Below, in pieces: positions 1-8,199 of a stretch of 64,000 nucleotides of DNA. A model generated the notes under the pieces. That model had not been told where the DNA came from. It made no database searches and saw only the letters and a program-made list of their open reading frames with translations. A program made the position numbers and the translations under genes. The first letter of the stretch is position 1, and every line of letters starts with the position of its first letter. This DNA is from Neobacillus piezotolerans (GTDB lineage Bacteria; Bacillota; Bacilli; Bacillales; Cytobacillaceae): assembly GCF_003362805.1 (NCBI RefSeq), contig NZ_QNQT01000012.1, positions 1 through 64,000 of the forward strand. Reading direction: 5' to 3'.

Positions 1-64
1 TCCAGAAAATAAAGAGCATTGTCAAAACAAAAGAACCAATAGTCACGAACACTTCAGTGCCCAT
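1..64 (-). CDS. N-terminus of a membrane protein, cut by window edge
   Basis: An ATG at 64 on the minus strand is preceded by an AGAGAGG-type ribosome binding site and opens a reading frame of 21 codons that runs off the left end. The residues seen (MGTEVFVTIGSFVLTMLF and on) form one hydrophobic helix, as at the start of ArsB/NhaD or SLC13-type permeases. The family cannot be fixed from 21 residues; the permease suggestion is inference only. Confidence 0.45.
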   Translation of the reverse strand, partial: MGTEVFVTIGSFVLTMLFIFW

Positions 65-571
65 TCTTTATACAATCCTCTCTTTTTTAGAGGTACAATG
101 CTATTTTAAATTTTCCCTCCCTCTTTTATTTCCCTATCTAGGATGTACTGTATGTATACGCAGCTTCGGACAGCCTTGTACTAAACGATTGAACCAATTC
201 TCTTAAAATCAACTCCTATCATCCAAGTACATATACCTATCAATGACAGTTGCCTCCCTTCCATAGACGCTGCAGTCCCGTTTTTTGTAACGCGTTTGTC
301 ACACTTGTAATATTTATATTAGTTTTAAAAATTCACTCCATTTCTTAGCATCGTTTCAAGCCTCCCTGTGCCCTCTTTTTTACCGTAAAGGGAAACCCTC
401 GACCTGCTGCCGGGAACGTTAAATTCATGAAAGTAATTATGCCAACGGCTTTATTTACTATCACGAATCCCATCCTTAAATCAAAATTAGTAACATTTCC
501 TTAATAGCCCTGTAATGGATATAGATGGTTAAAACGCTAGAATGGAATAGTACACGATTTAGAAAGTGGGG
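65..571. other. Intergenic region, no gene recognised
   Basis: About 500 bases between the divergent partial permease and the methyltransferase. It is AT-rich with no open frame that has a good ribosome binding site and no hairpin with a T-run that I can support. It presumably carries both promoters and a long leader for the minus-strand gene. I do not recognise a riboswitch in it. Confidence 0.4.
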
Positions 572-1306
572 ATGATGGTGGGAAAAGCAATTTGCAGCGT
601 CAAAGATCTTCTTTCCATGTTAGATGAGCTATTAAAGGAGGAATCGACGTTCAGTTGGGACGAATTTTATAGCAAACGTGACCGGAACGTCCCTTTTTTC
701 AGGAACTTTCCTGACGAAAACCTCGTGGGCTATTTTAAAAAAGGGCTTTTAACCTCCGGAATTGCGCTTGAGCTTGGCTGTGGACCGGGACGCAACGCAT
801 TTTTTCTTGCCCAACAGGGCTGGAAAGTTGACGCGGTTGATGCGTCGCATGAAGCATTGGAATGGGGAATGGAAAGGGCCAGGAACCAAAAGATCGATGT
901 GAACTTCATCCAAAGCAATATCTTCGAATTAGATGTGGCGGATGGAAATTATGATCTAGTTTATGATTCGGGCTGCTTTCATCACATTCCACCGCACCGG
1001 AGGATGAGCTACCTCGAGCTTATTGATAAAGCATTGAAGCCTGGAGGGTACTTCGGACTTACGTGCTTTGTTGAAGGGGGAGAACTTGGCGGCTCCTCCA
1101 TATCGGATCTAGAAGTTTACAAACTTCGGACAATGCAGGGCGGCCTTGGCTTCACAGAAGAAAAACTGAGGCATATTTTCCGAGATTATGAGGTTATCGA
1201 AATAAGAAGAATGAGACAGGCGACTGAGGATGAACGGGTTTTTGGGGTAAACGGGCTTTTGATCGCGCTTTTCAGGAAAAGGAATGCAGCTCATCCAACT
1301 ATTTGA
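572..1306 (+). CDS. Class I SAM-dependent methyltransferase
   Basis: A protein of about 244 residues with the Rossmann methyltransferase signature. Motif I is ELGCGPGRN near residues 67-75, the acidic end of strand beta-2 is VDAVDAS near 88-92, and a post-motif YDLVYDSGCFHHIP follows near 128-140. This predicts S-adenosylmethionine binding and methyl transfer to a small molecule, but the substrate is not evident. The start is ambiguous: GTG 566, ATG 572 and ATG 575 lie side by side with a weak purine stretch. It stands alone, followed by a hairpin and then the cobalamin riboswitch of the next operon, so it is probably unrelated to it. Confidence 0.8.
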   Translation: MMVGKAICSVKDLLSMLDELLKEESTFSWDEFYSKRDRNVPFFRNFPDENLVGYFKKGLLTSGIALELGCGPGRNAFFLAQQGWKVDAVDASHEALEWGMERARNQKIDVNFIQSNIFELDVADGNYDLVYDSGCFHHIPPHRRMSYLELIDKALKPGGYFGLTCFVEGGELGGSSISDLEVYKLRTMQGGLGFTEEKLRHIFRDYEVIEIRRMRQATEDERVFGVNGLLIALFRKRNAAHPTI

Positions 1307-1310
1307 AGAT

Positions 1311-1355
1311 GATGAAGACGTTTTGAACGTATTTTCCCTTCGAAATGTCTTCATC
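1311..1355. other. Long hairpin after the methyltransferase gene
   Basis: The arms GATGAAGAC and GTCTTCATC pair perfectly and the stem extends through GTTTTGAA/TTCGAAAT with two G-T pairs, giving about 17 base pairs around an 11-base loop. It starts five bases after the stop codon. No T-run follows, so it is not a standard intrinsic terminator; it may protect the transcript end. Confidence 0.45.
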
Positions 1356-1509
1356 GAGGATATGAAGGCAGTTTCTTCCCTGGTTAAAATTCGTATTATA
1401 AAAGTTAAGGAGTTTTTACTTGCCAACTATAATTGAATCCGATAGCATAGAGACTATATTCAACATATTGATAAAAAATTAAATAACTTAACTATATATT
1501 GTATTGCCT

Positions 1510-1685
1510 TGAGATTGGATGCCGTTAGGCTTAATAGGGAATCCGGTTATATTCCGGAACTGCCCCCGCAACTGTAAATGCAGACGAAATGGACGAACCA
1601 CTTTACAACGTGCTTTTAAAAGGTGCCTGTAAGGGAAGGGTCCAAAGTAGAACGACGCATGAGTCAGGAGACCTGTCCATCTTCA
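1510..1685 (+). promoter_or_regulatory. Cobalamin (B12) riboswitch
   Basis: The conserved aptamer blocks appear in order: GATGCC near 1518, AGGGAATCCGGT near 1536-1547, CCGGAACTGCCCCCGCAACT near 1554-1573 (the B12 box region), and GAGTCAGGAGACCTG near 1661-1675. It lies directly upstream of the ribonucleotide reductase operon and ends before an intrinsic terminator at 1782-1813. Binding of adenosylcobalamin is expected to favour termination, shutting off the B12-independent reductase when B12 is available. Such control of class I reductases has been described in other bacteria. Confidence 0.93.
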
Positions 1686-1781
1686 AGCTGTTTCACTTCC
1701 TCGGGGATTGGGAAGATGAAACGATGGCAATCAGAAGGCAGGGTTTCCGTCGTTTCCCCTCTCTTTTGATGTGATCGTTTC

Positions 1782-1813
1782 ATCCGCTCAATTTCATGGG
1801 CGGATTTTTTTAT
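1782..1813 (+). terminator. Riboswitch expression-platform terminator
   Basis: ATCCGC and GCGGAT pair around a 12-base loop and are followed by TTTTTTTATT. It sits between the cobalamin aptamer and the ribosome binding site at 1825-1830, as expected for transcriptional attenuation. Confidence 0.85.
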
Positions 1814-1836
1814 TCTAATTTTTTGGAGGGATAGGG

Positions 1837-4125
1837 TTGAGCAAACAGATGAAGGAAGGATATTCTGGCATCCTTGAAATCGTGGAAGCCGTAGCCGAGG
1901 AATACGGATTGGATTGCTCGCAGTTATTAAAAAAGCTGGAGGAAATGGATGTTTCAGAACAGGAAGCGACCCAGCAGTCGCTGTTGTACGCATTGAACAA
2001 TATCGCAATCGATGTGCCGGACTGGACATTCGCCGCCGCCCGTTTTTACCTTGATCAATTGTATCGTGAAGCGGCAGAAAACCGTGGGTATAATCACCAG
2101 ATAAAATACGGCGACTTTTACAGTCTAATAACAAAACTCACTGAAATGAACATCTATTCACCCGCACTATTAAACGCTTATTCGAAGCAGGAAATTGAAG
2201 AGCTTGCAAACGTAATAGCACCTGAAAGAGATCGGCTTTTCACTTACATAGGATTGTTTTTATTTGCCGACCGCTATCTAGCGAGAGATTACGGCCGCAG
2301 CCTGTACGAGCTCCCGCAGGAACGTTTTATGGTCATTGCCATGACACTGATGATGAAAGAAGGAAAGGCGAAAAGGCTCGAACTTGTCAAGGAAGCCTAT
2401 TGGGCGATGAGCAATCTGTATATGACCGTCGCCACCCCAACCCTCTCAAATGCCGGAAAAAATTACGGTCAGCTGTCTTCCTGTTTTATCGATACTGTTG
2501 AGGACTCACTTGATGGCATCTACCTGAACAACTGGGATATCGCCCGCTTGAGCAAGGATGGAGGCGGAATCGGCATTTATTTTGGAAAGGTTCGGGCCCT
2601 TGGTTCCGATATTAAAGGCTTCAAAGGCATGTCTTCGGGCGTTGTCCCGTGGATTAGGCTAATCAATGATACAGCTGTTAGCGTTGACCAGCTTGGACAA
2701 CGGCAAGGCGCGATTGCTATTTACTTAGATATTTTCCATAAGGATATCATGAATGGATTCCTCGATTTAAAAACGAACAATGGGGATGAAAGAAGGAAAG
2801 CCCATGATATCTTTACCGGCGTCGCCATTCCTGACCTTTTCATGGAAAAGCTGATGGAGACGGATGAAAACGGCAGAAGCATCGGCGAATGGCATACCTT
2901 CTGCCCCCACCAGGTGAAGCAGCTCATGGGCTGGCGGGATCAGGAAGGGCGTCCGCTTGGTCTAGAAGACTTTTATGACGAAAGAGACAGACGGCTTTTC
3001 ACCGAAAAATATTACGAAGCGGCGAACAATCCGCTGCTCCCCCGAAAAACATACCGTGCGATGGATATTATGGCGAGGATTATGGTCGCACAGCTTGAAA
3101 CAGGCACCCCTTATATGTTTTACAGGGATGAAGTGAACAGGCAAAACCCAAACAAGCACCTCTCCGGGGAAGGCAGAACTTCTGTATATTGCAGCAATTT
3201 ATGCACGGAAATTGCCCAGAATATGTCTCCTACAACGATTGTAAATGAATACATGAACGAAGATGGGGACATGGTGATTGTCCGAAGGCCAGGTGATTTT
3301 GTCGTCTGTAACCTCTCATCGGTCAATCTATCAAAAGCCGTACCGTTGGAAATCCTTGATAGGCTTATTCCAATTCAGGTGAGAATGCTTGATAATGCAA
3401 TCGATTTAAATACAATCCCTGTCGGGCAAGCCCAGCTAACGAACAAAAAATTCCGGGCCGTTGGTCTTGGAACATTCGGATGGCACCATCTTCTCGCTAT
3501 TAGGGGAATCCACTGGGAAAGCGGGGAAGCTGTTGACTATGCGGATAAACTTTATGAAGACATCGCCTACCACACAATATACGCATCAATGGAACTTGCT
3601 AAGGAAAAAGGCTACTACAGCAAGTTCCCGGGATCCGAGTGGGAAACAGGTAAATATTTTGAACGCCGGAACTACTCGTCCAAGCGCTGGTCCGAGCTTA
3701 AAGAGGAAGTCCGGAAAAATGGCATCCGCAACGGCTGGCTGATGGCGGTTGCCCCGAACTCATCGACTGCCAAAATCGGCGGCTCGACAGATGGAATCGA
3801 CCCTCTTTATTCCGTTGAATACGCGGAGGAAAAAAAGAATTTCAAATTCAAGGTCACCGCTCCCGATCTGAACCATATTACCTATAGCTTTTACAGGCGG
3901 GCCAGGCATGAACTGGACCAGGCATGGAGCATTAGGCAAAATGCGAAAAGGCAGCGCCATATTGACCAGTCGATTAGCTTCAATCTGTACGTAAGGCATG
4001 ATATTAAGGCAAAAGATTTGCTGAACCTGCATATGGAGGCGTGGAAACAAGGCCTAAAGACCACCTATTATGTACGGAGCACGTCACAGGAGGAAATCCA
4101 GGAATGCGAAGCGTGCCATAGCTAA
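1837..4125 (+). CDS. nrdA: Class I ribonucleoside-diphosphate reductase, alpha (catalytic) subunit
   Basis: This 762-residue cytosolic enzyme reduces ribonucleoside diphosphates to deoxy forms. The redox cysteines are Cys216 (SSCFIDT) and Cys491 (VVCNLSSVNL), the thiyl radical cysteine is Cys456 within NLCTE (Asn454, Glu458), and the C-terminal shuttle pair is Cys757/Cys760 in ECEACHS. No ATP-cone signature is visible in the N-terminal 150 residues, and the CxxC tail is closer to NrdE than to E. coli NrdA, so Ia versus Ib assignment is open. The start is TTG 1837, six bases after GGAGGG; ATG 1849 has no such site. It is transcribed behind the cobalamin riboswitch with the beta subunit 16 bases downstream. 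The need for such control implies a B12-dependent reductase elsewhere in the genome. Confidence 0.95.
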   Translation: MSKQMKEGYSGILEIVEAVAEEYGLDCSQLLKKLEEMDVSEQEATQQSLLYALNNIAIDVPDWTFAAARFYLDQLYREAAENRGYNHQIKYGDFYSLITKLTEMNIYSPALLNAYSKQEIEELANVIAPERDRLFTYIGLFLFADRYLARDYGRSLYELPQERFMVIAMTLMMKEGKAKRLELVKEAYWAMSNLYMTVATPTLSNAGKNYGQLSSCFIDTVEDSLDGIYLNNWDIARLSKDGGGIGIYFGKVRALGSDIKGFKGMSSGVVPWIRLINDTAVSVDQLGQRQGAIAIYLDIFHKDIMNGFLDLKTNNGDERRKAHDIFTGVAIPDLFMEKLMETDENGRSIGEWHTFCPHQVKQLMGWRDQEGRPLGLEDFYDERDRRLFTEKYYEAANNPLLPRKTYRAMDIMARIMVAQLETGTPYMFYRDEVNRQNPNKHLSGEGRTSVYCSNLCTEIAQNMSPTTIVNEYMNEDGDMVIVRRPGDFVVCNLSSVNLSKAVPLEILDRLIPIQVRMLDNAIDLNTIPVGQAQLTNKKFRAVGLGTFGWHHLLAIRGIHWESGEAVDYADKLYEDIAYHTIYASMELAKEKGYYSKFPGSEWETGKYFERRNYSSKRWSELKEEVRKNGIRNGWLMAVAPNSSTAKIGGSTDGIDPLYSVEYAEEKKNFKFKVTAPDLNHITYSFYRRARHELDQAWSIRQNAKRQRHIDQSISFNLYVRHDIKAKDLLNLHMEAWKQGLKTTYYVRSTSQEEIQECEACHS

Positions 4126-4141
4126 TGACGAAAGGAGAACC

Positions 4142-5191
4142 ATGATGGAAATTTATTCACCCTTACAAAAGAGCAAACTATTAAACCACGATGAACCCAA
4201 CCGCTCAACAGGAATCATTAACGGACATTCATCTGGGCTGCTGAACTGGAATGATATTGCCTATCCGCAAATGTATGATTTGTACCAAACTCTCCTGTCC
4301 AACTTTTGGAAGGCCCAGGAAATCAACATGCAAGATGACATTAAGCAATGGGATTCACTTTCGGCTATCGAAAAGGAAATATTCCTCCGGGTTAATACGC
4401 AGCTTGCTTCGCTCGACAGCCTGCAAACCCCGACGATGAGCCAAGTGATGGATTATGTAACAGATTCAAGCTTTAAAGCGATTTTTGCGGTCATTTCCCA
4501 GCAGGAAGCCGTTCATAATGAATCGTATTCTTATATTTTGAGTTCATTGGTGCCTCTGAGTGAGCAGAATAGAAGGTTCAATGAAGCAAAGGCGGATCCG
4601 ATTGTCCAAAAAAGGAACCAGCTGATTCTGAATGCTTATGAACAATTCCGGCAAACCCCTTCGCCGCAGCATCTATTTGAGCTTGGGGTCAATTCGATCA
4701 TTTTGGAGGGAATCTATTTTTACGCGGGGTTCGCATTCTTTTATAATCTAGCGCGACAGCAAAAAATGCTGAAAACAAGCACGATGATCAGCTATATCCA
4801 GCGTGATGAAATGCAGCATGCCTATTTTATTTCCCAATTCATCCGGATTCTCCTCGCCGAAAATCCACAACTTAATACAGAAAAGAATGTACAGTATATT
4901 TACGGGTCAATCAGTAAAGCGGTTGAGCTTGAAAAGAAGTGGGCAGGCGCAATCCTAAAGGATATTAACGGGATTAATCTTGCTGAATTCGAAGGCTATG
5001 TCGAGTATTTGGCCAATAAACGGCTTCGCCAGCTTGGATTAAAAAACCTCTATGAGGACATAGACAATCCGATGCCTTGGATACATGTATTCAGTGATGA
5101 AATGATAAACGAAACCAAATCTGATTTTTTCGAACAAAAATCACGCACATATACGAAGGTTACCCAATCAAATGGCTTTGACGAATTGTGA
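4142..5191 (+). CDS. nrdB: Class I ribonucleotide reductase, beta (radical) subunit
   Basis: A 349-residue ferritin-like protein that houses the dinuclear metal centre and tyrosyl radical. All ligands can be aligned: Asp92 (SLDSLQ), Glu122 and His125 (QEAVH), Glu189 (ILEGIYF), Glu223 and His226 (RDEMQH), with the radical Tyr129 in HNESY. The start ATG 4142 follows AAAGGAG; upstream in-frame ATGs lie inside the alpha gene. The metal could be iron or manganese, which the sequence does not decide. The last 20 bases overlap the flavodoxin gene, which suggests coupled translation. Confidence 0.95.
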   Translation: MMEIYSPLQKSKLLNHDEPNRSTGIINGHSSGLLNWNDIAYPQMYDLYQTLLSNFWKAQEINMQDDIKQWDSLSAIEKEIFLRVNTQLASLDSLQTPTMSQVMDYVTDSSFKAIFAVISQQEAVHNESYSYILSSLVPLSEQNRRFNEAKADPIVQKRNQLILNAYEQFRQTPSPQHLFELGVNSIILEGIYFYAGFAFFYNLARQQKMLKTSTMISYIQRDEMQHAYFISQFIRILLAENPQLNTEKNVQYIYGSISKAVELEKKWAGAILKDINGINLAEFEGYVEYLANKRLRQLGLKNLYEDIDNPMPWIHVFSDEMINETKSDFFEQKSRTYTKVTQSNGFDEL

Positions 5192-5630
5192 TACCAGAAT
5201 TGGGATTGTCTACACTTCTGTAAGCGGAAATACAAAAGATTTAGCGGAGTGTTTGAAAACCGGTTTTCTACAATGCGGCCTTTCCCCTATCCTTGGTGAA
5301 GCTAGAGGGTTCCCATTTGAAAAACTGAAAGACTTCGATGCTATCATAATCGCCACCTACACCTGGGGAAATGGTGAAATTCCCGGCAGTATGCGGCCGG
5401 TTTATGAGGCATTTGAACAACAGAATTTAAAAAACATCGTTACAGGGATTGCTGGGACCGGCGACAGATTTTACCCAAACTTTTGCGGAGCGGTGGATGT
5501 TTTCAGGGATATGCTGTATGTACGGACAACACTTGCAGCGTCATTGAAGGTTGAACTTGCGCCCCAGGATTCAGATTTCCCCCGTTGCATTCGATTTGTT
5601 GAGAGCATTCTTAAACGGCTAGGGCAATAA
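5172..5630 (+). CDS. Flavodoxin, possible activator of the ribonucleotide reductase
   Basis: A 152-residue protein with the FMN phosphate-binding loop YTSVSGNTKDLA at residues 14-25 and a second flavin loop around TYTWGNGEIP near residue 63-72. It overlaps the beta subunit gene by 20 bases and is the third gene of the B12-controlled operon. In class Ib systems the flavoprotein NrdI supplies oxidant to assemble the manganese-tyrosyl cofactor. This protein is closer to a plain flavodoxin, so an NrdI-like or electron-donor role is inferred from context. Confidence 0.85.
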   Translation: MALTNCDTRIGIVYTSVSGNTKDLAECLKTGFLQCGLSPILGEARGFPFEKLKDFDAIIIATYTWGNGEIPGSMRPVYEAFEQQNLKNIVTGIAGTGDRFYPNFCGAVDVFRDMLYVRTTLAASLKVELAPQDSDFPRCIRFVESILKRLGQ

Positions 5631-5719
5631 TCAATATGCTTCTCATTATAAGGGCTTAAACATATTCCCCCGCCCACTCAAATATGATGAATAGTGAAAT
5701 GGAATATGGGGGGGAGAGC

Positions 5720-6625
5720 ATGCAAAATCAGCCGCAATTACCCGGACATGTGAGCAGCGGCCAATTCAGCCAAATGCTGGTGCCGCCAGAATCATTTGCT
5801 GCCAGGCCGGAGTCGCTTACAGAGCAAATGTTTGTTGAACGCTCGATAACGGAAAACAGGTTTTGGCTCAGGATTATGAAAGAACACGCTTTGTTCCTTG
5901 GAGAAGGATTTAGCCGCAATGATACACAGCTCATTCAACAGGCAGACCGGTTCCATACGTATTTCGAACAGCAGGAACGCAAGGCATATCAAGTCCCAAA
6001 TAACGTATCACTTGTAAGGAAGTTGAACGAAGAAAGTATTGAATTAGTCAATGGTTTCCGGAATTTCAAAAGAAATCTTCTCATCCTAATCATCAATTGC
6101 AAGGTAAGTGGCTTTAACTTTCCTCTGCTCGTTGACCATATCGCACGTGAAGCTGAATATTTTATGAGGACGCTTCAAAAGTTCAATGATGGAATACTGG
6201 ACCCTATCCAGGACGCGATTATCAGCGAGAATGTCTTTTGGCTAAAAATAATGATGGAACATTCACGCTTTATCTCTGCATTGCTTGATCAATCCGAACG
6301 GAATCTCGTCAATGCTGCGCGGAAATTCGGGGATGACTTCGAAGTTTTGCTTAACCAGGCACGTGATGTTGAGTCTATGTTATACCGAAAACAGCCCACT
6401 TATCCAATCATTGGAAAATTGAATAAAGACAGCGAAAGTGCGACAACGGAATTAAGGGCGTTCAAGAAAGCGGGATTGGACTTTATCCAGGCTTGCCAAA
6501 TCCGCAATGTCATTAACCCATTATTGGCGGACCACGTTCTCCGCGAAGCCGACCACTTCCTCTTTATGATTCATATATTGGAGCAAAGGCTGAATGCCAA
6601 AAAAATGGCCGAACAGCAAATGTGA
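5720..6625 (+). CDS. DUF2935 family protein, internally duplicated
   Basis: A 301-residue soluble helical protein built of two similar halves. Each half starts with a block of the type ENxFWLxIMxEH (near residues 44-55 and 178-190) and ends with LxDHxxREAxxF (near 136-149 and 268-280). The repeated Glu and His residues on predicted helices resemble a four-helix bundle with a possible metal site, but no activity is established. The start ATG 5720 follows GGGGGGGAGAG; earlier ATGs at 5684 and 5687 lack a site. It stands alone and is followed by a strong terminator. Confidence 0.8.
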   Translation: MQNQPQLPGHVSSGQFSQMLVPPESFAARPESLTEQMFVERSITENRFWLRIMKEHALFLGEGFSRNDTQLIQQADRFHTYFEQQERKAYQVPNNVSLVRKLNEESIELVNGFRNFKRNLLILIINCKVSGFNFPLLVDHIAREAEYFMRTLQKFNDGILDPIQDAIISENVFWLKIMMEHSRFISALLDQSERNLVNAARKFGDDFEVLLNQARDVESMLYRKQPTYPIIGKLNKDSESATTELRAFKKAGLDFIQACQIRNVINPLLADHVLREADHFLFMIHILEQRLNAKKMAEQQM

Positions 6626-6632
6626 ATAATCG

Positions 6633-6662
6633 GAAAAAGCCAACAAATTCTGTTGGCTTTTT
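6633..6662 (+). terminator. Intrinsic terminator after DUF2935 gene
   Basis: AAAAAGCCAACA and TGTTGGCTTTTT pair around AATTC, with a T-run at the 3' side. Confidence 0.9.
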
Positions 6663-6810
6663 CTCTGCATTGAATTCCCCTTTATTTTCCCCGGGTAAAC
6701 TTTCTTGACCATGCCTTATTTAGTTAAAAACACACAAAACTCTTGCCCTAGACCCACACGACTCCTGGATGTTATGGTTATTTAGGAGTTTAAATTGGGG
6801 GATGGATTCG

Positions 6811-7680
6811 ATGGAAGAACAGAAGTATAAAGATTTAAAATTAGGGGAACGTGGTGCGATTATCAGCATCGCGGCCTATATCATACTCTCCTGTTTGAAG
6901 CTGCTCATTGGGTATATGAGCGATTCCGAAGCGCTGAAAGCGGATGGTTTAAATAATACGACGGATATCATTGCATCAATCGCAGTTCTGATTGGGCTTA
7001 AAATTTCCCAAAAGCCGGCGGATGAAAATCATAAATATGGCCACTGGAAAAGTGAGACGATCGCATCAATGGTAGCTTCCTTTATTATGGGTGCCGTGGG
7101 CTTCAAGGTTTTTAGTGACGGATTCACCTCCATGTTTGAAAGCGGCAAAGAGTCCCCGGATATTATTGCGGCTTTCACTGCTCTTATCTCCGCAATCGCT
7201 ATGTATTTTGTTTACCGGTACAATAGCAGGCTTGCCTTGAAAATTAATAGCAGCTCCGTGATGGCCGCCGCTAAAGACAATCTCTCGGATGCCTGGGCCA
7301 GTATTGGAACTGCAATAGGAATTTTCGGTTCCCAACTGAACATGCCCTGGCTGGATACGGTTACAGCAATGGTTGTGGGGCTATTGATTTGTAAGACAGC
7401 CTGGGATATTTTCAGACAAGCCTCCCATGAACTGTCAGATGGTTTTGATGAAATGAAGCTCGAAACCTATAAGGAGATTATTTTAAATATTAAAGATGTA
7501 AAGGGAATAAAGGAAATTAAGGGCCGGAATTACGGCAATAACGAAGTCATTGATTGCGTGATTCTTGTAAATTCAGCTCTTGGAATCAAAGAGGCCCATG
7601 ATATCGCAACCCTTGTTGAAAAAATAATGATGGAAGAGCACGGCGTTTACGATGTCCATGTGCATGTTGAACCACTTTGA
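6811..7680 (+). CDS. Cation diffusion facilitator (likely Mn efflux type)
   Basis: A protein of about 289 residues with several membrane helices and a C-terminal cytoplasmic domain ending in HVHVEPL, typical of CDF metal/proton antiporters. Membrane motifs include ADGLNNTTDIIAS in helix 2 and AAKDNLSDAWAS in helix 5, the Asn/Asp arrangement seen in manganese exporters such as MneP/MneS of B. subtilis rather than the HxxxD of zinc exporters. ATG 6811 lies nine bases after GGGGG; ATG 6802 is an alternative with AGGAG 13 bases upstream. It is monocistronic, between two terminators. Metal specificity is inferred. Confidence 0.88.
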   Translation: MEEQKYKDLKLGERGAIISIAAYIILSCLKLLIGYMSDSEALKADGLNNTTDIIASIAVLIGLKISQKPADENHKYGHWKSETIASMVASFIMGAVGFKVFSDGFTSMFESGKESPDIIAAFTALISAIAMYFVYRYNSRLALKINSSSVMAAAKDNLSDAWASIGTAIGIFGSQLNMPWLDTVTAMVVGLLICKTAWDIFRQASHELSDGFDEMKLETYKEIILNIKDVKGIKEIKGRNYGNNEVIDCVILVNSALGIKEAHDIATLVEKIMMEEHGVYDVHVHVEPL

Positions 7681-7707
7681 AGTCATGTCTATTATTTGTT
7701 CCATAGA

Positions 7708-7737
7708 AAAATGCTCAGGACCCTTCCTGAGCATTTT
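7708..7737. terminator. Bidirectional terminator between CDF gene and arsC
   Basis: AAAATGCTCAGG and CCTGAGCATTTT form a perfect 12-bp stem around ACCCTT. Both strands give A/T flanks, so it can end the CDF transcript and the convergent ars transcript. Confidence 0.85.
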
Positions 7738-7747
7738 CCTTTCCTAT

Positions 7748-8170
7748 TCATTTGCCCGTTTCGGCGAATCTCTTGATTCTCTCCCCGATTTCATCTCTGA
7801 CGCGCGTGAAAAATGCCCATTTTTCCGCAACCGTCCCTTCAGCCTTTGCAGGATCATCAAATCCCCAGTGCACCTTGTTTACATGTGGGGGAGTAACTGG
7901 GCAATTGTCAGCCGCATGGCCGCAAAGTGTTACAATCAAGTCCGCATTGTTCAGTATCTCATGGTCAATGGTATCCGATGTTTGTTTTGAAATGTCAATT
8001 CCGGCTTCCTCCATTGCTTTCACGGCATTCGGGTTTAGGCCATGTGCTTCAAGGCCGGCACTTTTTACTTCCCACTCATCGCTATCCAAATATTTTATGG
8101 CCCAGCCTTCCGCCATTTGGCTGCGGCACGAATTCCCTGTACACAAGAAATAAATCGTCTTTTTAGCCAT
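7748..8170 (-). CDS. arsC: Arsenate reductase, thioredoxin-coupled
   Basis: A 140-residue member of the low-molecular-weight phosphatase-like ArsC family that reduces arsenate to arsenite. The anion-binding loop [15 protein letters not shown] carries the nucleophile Cys10 and Cys15, and the disulfide cascade residues are Cys83 and Cys90 in [11 protein letters not shown]. The start ATG at 8170 lies behind AGGCAGGTG; a GTG three codons earlier falls inside that site. It is the last gene of an arsR-acr3-arsC unit on the minus strand, 29 bases after acr3. Confidence 0.95.
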   Translation of the reverse strand: MAKKTIYFLCTGNSCRSQMAEGWAIKYLDSDEWEVKSAGLEAHGLNPNAVKAMEEAGIDISKQTSDTIDHEILNNADLIVTLCGHAADNCPVTPPHVNKVHWGFDDPAKAEGTVAEKWAFFTRVRDEIGERIKRFAETGK

Positions 8171-8199
8171 ATCGTACACCTGCCTTTTTATAAATGAAT

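Noticed and set aside
1284-1436. A 50-codon plus-strand frame overlapping the end of the methyltransferase gene
   Set aside because: Its ribosome binding site is too close to the ATG, it contains the hairpin at 1311-1355, and it resembles no family.
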